NCBI RefSeq assembly: GCF_001513745.1
Contig: NZ_CP013381.1
Coordinates: 62,001 to 126,000, forward strand
Reading direction: 5' to 3'
Source: Burkholderia humptydooensis
Lineage (GTDB): Bacteria; Pseudomonadota; Gammaproteobacteria; Burkholderiales; Burkholderiaceae
DNA: 64,000 nucleotides
Below the pieces are notes generated by a model. The model saw only the letters and a list, made by a program, of their open reading frames with translations. It searched no databases and was not told where the DNA came from. This document shows, piece by piece, positions 50,806 to 59,108 of the stretch; position 1 is the first letter of the stretch; every line of letters begins with the position of its first letter. The translations under genes were made by a program, and so were the position numbers.

Positions 50806-51906
50806 TCAAGCCGAGCCGCCGCCTTGCGGCAAAGTGGGTTGGCCGGCGGTCGGCGCCGGGCGCTTGACACGGCGGCGATATTGAATGGCATTGAGCAACA
50901 CGGCGAGCACGATGACTGCGCCGGTGAACACCGTTTGCCAGTAGGACGAGATTCCGAGGATCACCAGACCGTCGGACAGGAAGCCGATCACGAAGGCCCC
51001 GAGCAGGGTTCCGCGGATGTTGCCGGTTCCGCCCATCAGTGACGCGCCTCCAATGACCACGGCGGCGATCGCCGTCAACTCATAGGTCGTGCCGGCAGTC
51101 GGACCAGCCGAAGTGAGCTGCGAGGACAGGATCAATCCGGCAATGGCAGCACAGGCGCCCGAGAGCATGTAAACGCTGATCTGCACTTTTTTCACCGGGA
51201 CGCCGGAGAGCTCGGCGGCGCGCGCGTTACCGCCGGAGGCGTAAAGCCAGCGACCGAAAGCCGTGCGGGCGAGCATGAGGCTGCCTATCAGCCCGATGAC
51301 TGCCAGGACCAGGACGCCGATGGGGATACCGAAAAGGCGATCGAAGCCGAGCCAGTTGAACCCGGTGTTGCCCAGATCCGCCTGGCCACCAAGATTGTTG
51401 TAGGTCAGCCCGTTGGTCATCAAGAGAGCGAATCCGCGCACCACGTACATCACCCCGAGTGTGGCGACGAAGGCCGGCACTTTGAACCGCGCGATGAGCA
51501 CACCGTTGATCAGGCCGATGATGGCGCCAAGCGAACAGCACAGTACCACCACGACCCAGACCGCCGGGTAGAGCACGACGCCGAACATTTTCAGCGTCAC
51601 GCCCTGCATCAAGAACCCAGCGACCACACCTGAGAAGCCGAGCGTGGACCCGACCGACAGATCAATTCCGCCATCGATGACCACCAGCAGCATGCCGATT
51701 GCGAGGATGCCGTAGATGGCCACGTGCGAGGCCATCGTCAGGAAATTATCGACTGTGAAATAATTCGGCGACAAATACGAGAAGATCGCGATGATTGCGA
51801 TCAGGGCAAAAAATGCACGTCCTTCGAGCATCATCTTGCCGATGCCGAAACCTCCACCGAAGTGGCCGGCGCGGTTTGGCGTGGAAGTTTTGGCGGCGGT
51901 GTTCAC
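50806..51906 (-). CDS. sugar ABC transporter permease (ribose-type)
   Basis: A 366-residue integral membrane protein with about eight to ten hydrophobic segments between residues 30 and 335. The signature DGGIDLSVGSTLGFSGVVAG (about 85-105) belongs to the RbsC/BPD_transp_2 family. The later segment ELTAIAAVVIGGASLMGGTG is its conserved loop. The C-terminus is basic and cytoplasmic. It pairs with the ATPase 26 bp upstream and the binding protein 76 bp downstream; EryF is the likely counterpart. Confidence 0.9.
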   Translation of the reverse strand: MNTAAKTSTPNRAGHFGGGFGIGKMMLEGRAFFALIAIIAIFSYLSPNYFTVDNFLTMASHVAIYGILAIGMLLVVIDGGIDLSVGSTLGFSGVVAGFLMQGVTLKMFGVVLYPAVWVVVVLCCSLGAIIGLINGVLIARFKVPAFVATLGVMYVVRGFALLMTNGLTYNNLGGQADLGNTGFNWLGFDRLFGIPIGVLVLAVIGLIGSLMLARTAFGRWLYASGGNARAAELSGVPVKKVQISVYMLSGACAAIAGLILSSQLTSAGPTAGTTYELTAIAAVVIGGASLMGGTGNIRGTLLGAFVIGFLSDGLVILGISSYWQTVFTGAVIVLAVLLNAIQYRRRVKRPAPTAGQPTLPQGGGSA

Positions 51907-51932
51907 GTTTCAGTCTCCATTCATTTCGACGA

Positions 51933-53474
51933 TCAGATCGCCACGGCTTCGCCTGAGGCGGCCATGATCTGGTCTTTGGTGACATCGGGGCCGAACTCTG
52001 CGGATATCTTGCCCCTGCGCATCACGACAATCCGGTGCGCGATGCTCAGACATTCACTGACTTCCGAGGTGGAAAACACCACAACCAATCCTTGCGTGGC
52101 GCTCTCGCTGAGCAAGCGAAAGACCTCGGCCTTGGCACCAATGTCGATGCCTCGGCTGGGTTCGTCGAGCAGAATGACTTTCGGGCGCGTGGCGAGCATT
52201 TTGCCGATTACGACTTTTTGCTGGTTGCCGCCGGACAAAGATCCGATCGGTGCGTCAGGGCCTGCCGTCTTGACGCGAACATTTCGGATCGACTGATCGA
52301 CGAGTGCGCGCTCCCCTGTGAAGGACAGCAGGAATCCCTTGACGAAGGTGCCGATGCTCGCCAGCGACAAGTTGGCGCCAACGCTCATGGTCTGCACCAG
52401 CCCATCACGCTGGCGATCCTCCGGCACCAGCACGAGGCCCTTCGCGATACGCTCGGCGATGCTCAGGGACGCAATATCGTCGCCTTCCAGAAGGACCTTT
52501 CCACCGATCGTCGGAACGCGCCCGGCGATGGCCTCAAGCAGTTCCGTGCGCCCTGCGCCCATCAGCCCGTAGATGCATACGATCTCGCCTGCGCGCACGT
52601 CGAGCGACAATTCATCGACCACGGGAACGTCGGATTCAGAGTCGTCGGCGACGCTGACCTCCTTGATAGCCAGCGCTACGTCGCCGAACGCGTAGCCTGT
52701 CGGCGGTGCGCCGAGGTCGAAGTTCGCTCCGACCATGTTGCGCACGATCCATGCGAGGTCGATGTCATTGGCTTCGGCCGTGGCGGTGATTCTGCCGTCG
52801 CGCAAAACCACGGCGTAGTCAGTGATTTGCAGTGCCTCTTCAAGATGATGCGAGATATAGACAATCGATACGCCACGACTCGTCAGATCGCGGATCACCT
52901 TGAACAGCACCTCGACCTCGGAGGCGCTCAACGCCGAAGTCGGCTCATCCATGATGAGGATGCGCGATCGAACGGAGAGCGCGCGGGCGATTTCGACGAC
53001 CTGCTGCTGGCCGAGGCGCAAGTCATGGACCAGCGTCATCGGGTCGATATCCTCCTCGAGTTCGGCCATCAGCGCCCGCGCCTGCCTCGCCTCTTCAGCA
53101 AAGTCGACGCCGGTCGACGTGTGCAGTTCGCGGCCCATGAAGATGTTGTCGCGCACATTGAGATTGGGCGCGAGGCTCAACTCCTGATGAATGATCGAGA
53201 TGCCGTGTTCGCGTGCCTCGTTCGAGGATGAAAACGTCACACGCTCCCCATCGACTTCGATAGTTCCCGACGTCGGCGCCTCCACCCCCGCCAGAATCTT
53301 CATCAATGTCGATTTGCCGGCACCGTTTTCGCCGAACAAGGTCGTGACCTTGCCGCGATGGATGTCAAAGTTGACGCCATTCAGGGCATGCACGCCGCCA
53401 TACGATTTGACGATGTCGCGCGCCGAAAGCAGTACATTGCCGGCCGCGGCTTGGGTTCGGGGCGCGGTCGTCAT
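51933..53474 (-). CDS. sugar ABC transporter double ATPase (RbsA-type)
   Basis: A 513-residue protein with two fused ABC domains. The first has Walker A LFGENGAGKST (about 47-57), the signature LRLGQQQVVEIARAL and Walker B LIMDEPTSAL. The second has the degenerate loop YGLMGAGRTELLE, the signature GSLSGGNQQKVVIGK and Walker B VILLDEPSRGID. This asymmetry is usual for ribose-type importers. The start overlaps the DUF2291 gene by 4 bp. The likely counterpart in erythritol loci is EryE. Confidence 0.92.
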   Translation of the reverse strand: MTTAPRTQAAAGNVLLSARDIVKSYGGVHALNGVNFDIHRGKVTTLFGENGAGKSTLMKILAGVEAPTSGTIEVDGERVTFSSSNEAREHGISIIHQELSLAPNLNVRDNIFMGRELHTSTGVDFAEEARQARALMAELEEDIDPMTLVHDLRLGQQQVVEIARALSVRSRILIMDEPTSALSASEVEVLFKVIRDLTSRGVSIVYISHHLEEALQITDYAVVLRDGRITATAEANDIDLAWIVRNMVGANFDLGAPPTGYAFGDVALAIKEVSVADDSESDVPVVDELSLDVRAGEIVCIYGLMGAGRTELLEAIAGRVPTIGGKVLLEGDDIASLSIAERIAKGLVLVPEDRQRDGLVQTMSVGANLSLASIGTFVKGFLLSFTGERALVDQSIRNVRVKTAGPDAPIGSLSGGNQQKVVIGKMLATRPKVILLDEPSRGIDIGAKAEVFRLLSESATQGLVVVFSTSEVSECLSIAHRIVVMRRGKISAEFGPDVTKDQIMAASGEAVAI

Positions 53475-54127
53475 TTCACTTCCAGCTTGACCGGGGTCAC
53501 GAGCCAGCCGTTCGGATTGATCAGTTGGAAGGCGCCGACGACCGAGATGGTCTTGCCCGCCAGCTTGCTGGTATCGATTTTCGACAAGACCGCTTTTTTC
53601 ATCTCCCCGTTGATCGCGTATCCAGCATTCTGATAATCGATCTGGTTGGTGAATTGCCCAAAACTGATTGTGCCCGTGGCATCGCGCAGATCAGTGCCGT
53701 TGATTGCCGGGCCGGTCTGCACGCGGATGCTGACCGAGTCGGGCACGCCCGGCACCTTGACGAAATAGATACCGGAATCCTCGTTACCCGCAACGCCGGT
53801 GAACTTGACCGACATTTCGGGGCCGATGCCGCCACCGGCCACGCCGTACTGCTTGCCGGCGGCGTCCTGGTCCTTTGCAATTGCCGCGGCCAGGATGTCG
53901 GCGCTAATAGCGCGGGCCTCGATTGCCGCCTGTGTTTTTGGAAACTGCGCCGCGCCGAACGCGTCGGAATCGAAAGCCGCAGTTTGCTTATCGGCTGCTG
54001 ACCCAATCTTCACGACCTTGGTGCTCAAGGCCATCCCCGCGGTCAAACACAGCAACAGCGCCGCGGCGATGCCCGCGCGCATACCGTGACGGGAGCGATG
54101 ATTCCTCGCTGGGACGATTGTGCTCAT
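53471..54127 (-). CDS. DUF2291 family exported protein
   Basis: A 218-residue protein with an N-terminal hydrophobic anchor or signal (about residues 16-36). The DUF2291 domain has VVKIGSAADKQTAAFDSDAFG, YGVAGGGIGPEMSVKFTG and ISVVGAFQLINPNGWLVTPVK. Such proteins are repeatedly found beside ribose-type ABC importers of polyols and are thought to be periplasmic accessories; their activity is unproven. The stop overlaps the ATPase start, so the two are translationally coupled. Confidence 0.82.
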   Translation of the reverse strand: MSTIVPARNHRSRHGMRAGIAAALLLCLTAGMALSTKVVKIGSAADKQTAAFDSDAFGAAQFPKTQAAIEARAISADILAAAIAKDQDAAGKQYGVAGGGIGPEMSVKFTGVAGNEDSGIYFVKVPGVPDSVSIRVQTGPAINGTDLRDATGTISFGQFTNQIDYQNAGYAINGEMKKAVLSKIDTSKLAGKTISVVGAFQLINPNGWLVTPVKLEVK

Positions 54128-54167
54128 GGGAATGTCTCCTGTACTTTATTTATGAGCCACAGAAATG

Positions 54168-55187
54168 CTAAGTGGCTGTGCCGAACTGCGCTGCGATGTC
54201 CTCGGTCGACGTCGCGTTCGACTGGCCGCGCGTGGCGTCTTCGAGGCTCACAATGGATTGCGCGATCGCTTCCGTCGTGGCGAGCGTATTGATAGCGCCG
54301 GTCCGCAACGCGCCCAAGACTGCGGTGGTTTTCGTATTCTCGCTGGCTACCGCAATGACGTTCGGAATTTGCCTCAGTTCATCGAGACTCAGGCCAATGA
54401 CGCGATCCTGCACTGGCGTGACAACCGGGCGACCGCCAATGCCGATGAAGTGGTAACCCATCACGTCGCCGACTGCACCGAGGTGCCGCAGTTCGGCGAT
54501 CTCATCCGACGCGAACCAGCCGGCGCGGACCATATTGCTGTCTTCATTGATGTTGCCGATCCCGACCAATGCAACATGAGCCCGGCGAGCCTTGTCGAGC
54601 GTCGACTTGACCGCATCGTTGTTGAGCAGCTCCTCCCTGACCTGCAAGCCGCGCACCAACGCCGGGGCATAGAGCGTTTCGCTGGCGCCGCCGAAGCGAA
54701 TCGCGAGTTGCCGGCTGATATGGTCAGGATTCATCGTCTCGCCGCCTCGGTAGAACCCCCCGATCGCACAGACGAAGGTGGCCGAACGCTGCGTCGACGA
54801 GATCGCATGTTCCGCAATGGCATTGATGTTTCGGCCCATCCCCACGGCGACGATCGTGTTGTTGGCCAGGATCCGGTCGAGATGGCTCGCGACGAGACCG
54901 GCGAGCAACTCGCGCTGCTTGTCCTGATCCTTGTGGTTGACGGAAATGATCGCCTTTTTGATGTTGAAGCGCTGGATCAGATCGCGTTCCAGGTCGCGCG
55001 TGTCGCGAGGGTGGTGACGAACGCGAATTTCGACAATACCCTCGTCCTGAGCGCGTTTCAAAAGGCGTCCAATCTTGGCGCGGGACAGCGAAAACTGCTT
55101 CGACAAATCCTCCTGGGTAAGTCCGTCTACATAGTAAAGCGTCGCAAGACGAGTCAGTTCGTCGGTAGTCACGGTTTTACCCTCCAT
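54168..55187 (-). CDS. SorC/DeoR-type sugar-binding regulator (EryD-like)
   Basis: A 339-residue regulator. The N-terminal helix-turn-helix (about residues 10-50) reads LYYVDGLTQEDLSKQFSLS followed by KIGRLLKRAQDEGIV. The C-terminal sugar-phosphate-binding domain (about 65-320) has the SorC blocks VAVGMGRNI, ALVGIGNIN, GDVMGYHFI and VIGLSLDELRQIPNVIAVA. EryD, the erythritol-operon repressor, is of this type. It lies within the operon between rpiB and the transporter and probably controls both divergent transcripts from the 55.7-56.2 kb region, with a pathway phosphate as inducer. Confidence 0.82.
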   Translation of the reverse strand: MEGKTVTTDELTRLATLYYVDGLTQEDLSKQFSLSRAKIGRLLKRAQDEGIVEIRVRHHPRDTRDLERDLIQRFNIKKAIISVNHKDQDKQRELLAGLVASHLDRILANNTIVAVGMGRNINAIAEHAISSTQRSATFVCAIGGFYRGGETMNPDHISRQLAIRFGGASETLYAPALVRGLQVREELLNNDAVKSTLDKARRAHVALVGIGNINEDSNMVRAGWFASDEIAELRHLGAVGDVMGYHFIGIGGRPVVTPVQDRVIGLSLDELRQIPNVIAVASENTKTTAVLGALRTGAINTLATTEAIAQSIVSLEDATRGQSNATSTEDIAAQFGTAT

Positions 55188-55198
55188 CCACTAGGCGC

Positions 55199-55675
55199 TC
55201 AAACGCAAGCGTTCGGATTGTTGCGGTTCTCCTGGTGGTTATCCTCATATTCCCTGATGAGATTCACCTTCGGAATGGAGCGCCCACCGTCGAAGTGAGC
55301 CCCGAGCCACTTGTCGACGATTGCCTTGGCGAGTTCCGGACCGACAACGCGAGCACCGATCGTAATGATTTGCGCATCATTGCTCTTGCTTGCGCGGTCC
55401 GCAGAATAAGTGTCGTGGCACTGCGCCGCCCGAATACTGCGGACTTTATTGGCGGCAATCGCCATACCGATCCCCGTGCCGCATAGCAGAACCGCCCGCT
55501 CGTATTCGCCTGCGGCAACCTTCTCTGCAACCGCGAACGCAATATTCGGGTAGTGGACAGGTTCAGCTTCGTAAGTGCCGAAGTCCGTAACGTCGACTCC
55601 CAGCTTCAAGAGATGCTGCTTGATGATTTCCTTCAGTTCGAACGCGGCTTCATCGCAGCCGATTGCCAGCTTCAT
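55199..55675 (-). CDS. RpiB/LacAB-type isomerase (EryI/DerI-like)
   Basis: A 158-residue isomerase. The catalytic Cys lies in LLCGTGIGMAIAANK (about residue 65), and the C-terminal part holds NDAQIITIGARVVG. The N-terminal box reads GCDEAAFELK; in most RpiB proteins the residue after Asp is His. In tetritol pathways such enzymes convert D-erythrulose-4-phosphate to D-erythrose-4-phosphate. Start ATG 55675 (MKLAIG) is preferred to ATG 55690 because it gives the family N-terminus. It is the first gene of the minus-strand operon, 11 bp before the regulator. Confidence 0.82.
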   Translation of the reverse strand: MKLAIGCDEAAFELKEIIKQHLLKLGVDVTDFGTYEAEPVHYPNIAFAVAEKVAAGEYERAVLLCGTGIGMAIAANKVRSIRAAQCHDTYSADRASKSNDAQIITIGARVVGPELAKAIVDKWLGAHFDGGRSIPKVNLIREYEDNHQENRNNPNACV

Positions 55676-56200
55676 AGCTTGCCTCATCAACTAGTCACAT
55701 AAGTTCGATCGCGAGTTTGCACAAGCGCTCACTATTGAACAAATTCTCCGCCCAAAGATTTGAGGTGTCAAGGCATCGGCTGCGGCATACGGGATTGCCC
55801 TCAGACACGTTCTGGACCAACTTCATGCCTAGGTTCAGGGCTCTCTGCGTTTGCGCCGATGCGGGTTAACCATAAATCAGCGCCGATTGACACCCAGGCC
55901 ACACCTACCTAACATGCATTTCACATGAACGGATGAACACGCTTGAGCAAATGTCATGCACGGTAGACGGCGTTCTTCGAAATGCCCGCCCGTGCAGCGC
56001 AGGCGGAACAGCGCTCGAGGAAGCGTAGGGATCACTGCATCAAAGGCTCAATTGAGGAGCCGGATGATGGCAATGCGGCAGGTGTCCATTTCACGCATCA
56101 CGACGTGAGAGCGTGACTGACGCAGTGATCCACAAAGCGCGGTGAATTGTTAGCTGGTCCGAACTGAACGGCTCTACTTATTATTATTGGTGGAATTGTC
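55676..56200. promoter_or_regulatory. divergent control region of the catabolic island
   Basis: A 525-bp gene-free region between the two divergent operons. It is more AT-rich than the flanking genes, especially near 55680-55760 and 56150-56195. Short repeated TGAAC-type words occur (ATGAACGGATGAACACG around 55924-55940; TTGAACAAATTC near 55735). They could be regulator sites, but I found no clear palindromic operator and no confident promoter hexamers. Both operons must start here. Confidence 0.5.
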
Positions 56201-57289
56201 ATGAACAGCACAAGTGAATCCATGCTGGCGGTCGTCTGCCACGCGCCGCAAGACTATCGGCTCGAAAAGGTGAAAAGGCCTACCGCCGGGCCGAACGAGG
56301 TGATCATAAAGATCGCGTCGTGCGGCATCTGCGCGGGCGATTGCAAAGGTTGGGACGGCGCCGCGCGATTCTGGGGCGACGAAAGCAAGGCGAAAGCCCC
56401 GTATATCAAGGCCCCCGTTGTCGCGGGTCACGAATTCTGGGGATATGTCGTGGAACTGGGCGAAGGCGCGGCCGAGCATCACAACGTCGCCATTGGCGAC
56501 CGGGTGATCGCCGAGCAGATCGTCCCGTGCGGAAAATGCCGCTATTGCAAGGGCGGCCACCGCTGGATGTGCGAGGTTCACGATGTCTACGGCTTCCAGC
56601 GCGAGGTGGCTGACGGCGGCATGGCCGAATACATGCGCCTGTCGGCCCGCGCAGTCATTCACAAGATCGACGATCGCGTATCACTGGAGGACGCCGCGGT
56701 CATCGAACCGCTGTCGTGCTCCATTCATGCCGTCAACCGTGCGGATATCGGCTTCGAGGATGTTGTCGTGATCGCGGGCGCCGGCACGTTAGGCCTGTTG
56801 ATGATTCAAGCCGCGCAACTGAGGACGCCGAAGAAGCTCATTGCCATCGATATGGTGGACGAGCGTCTCGCACTTGCGAAGCAGTACGGCGCGGACATCG
56901 TCCTCAATCCGAAGAAGGACAATGTCGACGCGATCGTTCGCCAGCACACGGGCGGCTATGGCTGCGACGTCTATATAGAGACGACGGGCGTGCCAGCCGG
57001 CGTGACGCAGGGCCTGCAGATCATTCGCAAGATGGGCCGCTTCGTCGAATTCAGCGTCTTTGGTCGCGACACGACGGTCGACTGGTCGATCATTGGCGAG
57101 GAAAAGGAACTCGACCTGCGAGGCGCGCACCTGAGCGGCGACTGTTACCCCGTCGCGATCGATCTGCTCGCACGAGGACTCATTACGTCGACAGGCATTG
57201 TTACCCACACATTCAAATTGTCTGATTGGGACGAAGCGCTGCAGCTTGCCAACTCCCTCGATTCCATCAAGGTACTGCTGATCCCCTGA
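56201..57289 (+). CDS. EltD-like zinc-dependent polyol dehydrogenase
   Basis: A 362-residue medium-chain dehydrogenase. Catalytic zinc ligands are Cys41 (SCGICAGD) and His77/Glu78 (GHEFWG). Structural zinc cysteines are C110, C113, C116 and C124 (CGKCRYCKGGHRWMC). The Rossmann loop GAGTLGLL is near residue 190. The family-specific FWGDESKAK insert and the C-terminal VDWSIIGEEKELDLRGAHLSG resemble the erythritol/L-threitol dehydrogenase EltD of mycobacteria as I recall it. It would oxidise a tetritol to erythrulose with NAD. It is the first gene of the plus-strand operon. Confidence 0.8.
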   Translation: MNSTSESMLAVVCHAPQDYRLEKVKRPTAGPNEVIIKIASCGICAGDCKGWDGAARFWGDESKAKAPYIKAPVVAGHEFWGYVVELGEGAAEHHNVAIGDRVIAEQIVPCGKCRYCKGGHRWMCEVHDVYGFQREVADGGMAEYMRLSARAVIHKIDDRVSLEDAAVIEPLSCSIHAVNRADIGFEDVVVIAGAGTLGLLMIQAAQLRTPKKLIAIDMVDERLALAKQYGADIVLNPKKDNVDAIVRQHTGGYGCDVYIETTGVPAGVTQGLQIIRKMGRFVEFSVFGRDTTVDWSIIGEEKELDLRGAHLSGDCYPVAIDLLARGLITSTGIVTHTFKLSDWDEALQLANSLDSIKVLLIP

Positions 57290-57333
57290 GTCAACGCGGC
57301 GAGGCAAACGCGTATCGTACATAAAGGAATGGA

Positions 57334-58338
57334 ATGAATCGCGTCATCAATAACCCGGATCTCGTAGTCGAAGACATGCTGCGCGGCATTCTTGCGGCAC
57401 ATCCGGAACTGCACGCGGCACCCGGCAATCCGCGTGTCGTGTCGCACGTCGGTGCGCACCAGGATAGGCGCGTGGGCATCGTCACCGGGGGCGGGTCTGG
57501 GCACGAACCGGCATTCCTCGGATATGTCGGGCCCAACCTCGTGGATGCGGTCGCCATCGGCGAGATTTTTTCTTCGCCGACCGCCAAGTCGTTCTTCGAT
57601 GCGTTCAAGGCTGCCAACAGCGGCGCCGGCGTCGCGTGTCTCTATGGCAACTACGCCGGCGACAACATGAACGTGAAAATGGCGATCAAGATGGCGGAGC
57701 GTGAAGGCATTCGCGTGCGGACCGTCGTGGCGAACGACGACGCCGCTTCCGCACCGCCGGACGAACTCGACAAGCGGCGCGGCGTCGCCGGCGAGATCGT
57801 GATGTGGAAAGTCGGCGGTGCACGCGCCGCACAGGGCGCGTCGCTCGACGACGTGATCTCCAGTGCCCGCAAGGCGGTCGATGCGACGCGTTCAATCGGT
57901 ATCGGTCTGTCGGCCTGCACGATTCCGGCGGTCGGCAAGGCGAATTTCACGATCAACGACGGTGAGATGGAGGTCGGCATCGGCCATCACGGCGAGCCGG
58001 GGATTCTCGTGCAGAAGACGGTCCCGGCAAAAGATATGGCGAAGCTGATGCTGGACAAGCTGCTGCCTGACCTGCCCTTCTCGCGTGGAGACAAGGTGTC
58101 AGTGCTGCTGTCCGGCCTGGGCGCGACGCCGCTCATGGAGCAGTACATCCTTTACGGTGAGGTTGCCGACTACCTGCGCGAAGCCGGTATCGGAATCGAA
58201 TTCTCGTTTGTCGGCAATCTGTTCACGTCGCTCGAGATGATGGGTGTGACGTTGACGCTGACGAAGCTCGACGACGAACTGCGAGCATGCCTCGCTTACC
58301 CCTGTAACAGCATCGGATTGAAAGTAGGAGACGCATGA
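57334..58338 (+). CDS. dhaK: DhaK-type ketose kinase subunit
   Basis: A 334-residue DhaK domain protein. GGGSGHEPAF (about 52-61) holds the conserved His56/57 region. GIGHHGEPG (about 215-223) places a His at position 218, the residue that binds substrate covalently as a hemiaminal in E. coli DhaK. Members phosphorylate dihydroxyacetone; in tetritol pathways the homologue phosphorylates erythrulose (LerK). It follows the dehydrogenase by 44 bp and overlaps dhaL by 4 bp. Substrate is inferred from the operon. Confidence 0.85.
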   Translation: MNRVINNPDLVVEDMLRGILAAHPELHAAPGNPRVVSHVGAHQDRRVGIVTGGGSGHEPAFLGYVGPNLVDAVAIGEIFSSPTAKSFFDAFKAANSGAGVACLYGNYAGDNMNVKMAIKMAEREGIRVRTVVANDDAASAPPDELDKRRGVAGEIVMWKVGGARAAQGASLDDVISSARKAVDATRSIGIGLSACTIPAVGKANFTINDGEMEVGIGHHGEPGILVQKTVPAKDMAKLMLDKLLPDLPFSRGDKVSVLLSGLGATPLMEQYILYGEVADYLREAGIGIEFSFVGNLFTSLEMMGVTLTLTKLDDELRACLAYPCNSIGLKVGDA

Positions 58339-58988
58339 TGACTGATTCCGTCGAGTTGGCGGACGCTGGCGGGATCGTGGTCGATCTCATCGAGACCATC
58401 AACGCCAACCGTCAATACCTGAGCGAGGTCGACGGCGCCATCGGTGATGGCGATCACGGCATCAACATGAGCAAAGGGTTCACGCAGTGCGGCGAACGCA
58501 TCGCCGCCCGTGGCGCGGTGCCGTCGCTGCCGGTAGCGTTGAGCGACCTGTCCGATTCGCTGATGGAAGGGATAGGCGGCTCGATGGGACCGCTGTACGG
58601 CACATTCTTCCTCGGTATCAGCGACACGCTGGCGAAGCGCACCGATCTCGACAAGGAGGCGTTCTATCGCGCGCTCGATGCCGGCATCGCGGCCGTGCAT
58701 GAGATCGGCGACGCGAAAGTCGGCGACAAGACGCTGATCGATACGCTCGTACCGGCACGCAGTGCCTATCAGGCCGCGCTGGACCAGGGGAAGACCTTCC
58801 GGGCATGCCTGGCCGCGATGACCGCAGCCGCAGAGGCCGGCATGAACTCGACCCGTGAATTGCGGGCCCGCATCGGCCGCGCCAGCCGGCTTGGCGATCG
58901 TTCGATCGGGGTGCTCGATGCCGGCGCCTGCTCGTGTTTTCTCATTCTGCGCAGCATGGGCGAATCGATCACCCGGCTGCTGGGGTAG
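58335..58988 (+). CDS. dhaL: DhaL-type nucleotide-binding kinase subunit
   Basis: A 217-residue DhaL protein. The metal-nucleotide aspartates are seen in EVDGAIGDGDHGINM (D33, D38, D40), and GGSMGPLYGTFF binds the adenine nucleotide. In PTS-dependent systems DhaL holds ADP recharged by DhaM; no dhaM gene is present in the window, so it may work with ATP directly, as in fused DhaK-DhaL kinases, or use a DhaM from elsewhere. ATG 58335 has GGAG at 58327-58330 and overlaps the dhaK stop. Confidence 0.87.
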   Translation: MMTDSVELADAGGIVVDLIETINANRQYLSEVDGAIGDGDHGINMSKGFTQCGERIAARGAVPSLPVALSDLSDSLMEGIGGSMGPLYGTFFLGISDTLAKRTDLDKEAFYRALDAGIAAVHEIGDAKVGDKTLIDTLVPARSAYQAALDQGKTFRACLAAMTAAAEAGMNSTRELRARIGRASRLGDRSIGVLDAGACSCFLILRSMGESITRLLG

Positions 58989-59108
58989 TCCGCGCTGACG
59001 GCCGCTGATCCGGCGAGTACGCAGCAGAACTCATTTCCCGATCTTCACCTAGGCCGAGGTCGTCGTTGAAGATCCGGGCTCATCATTCAGATATCGAAAC
59101 TATCCATC

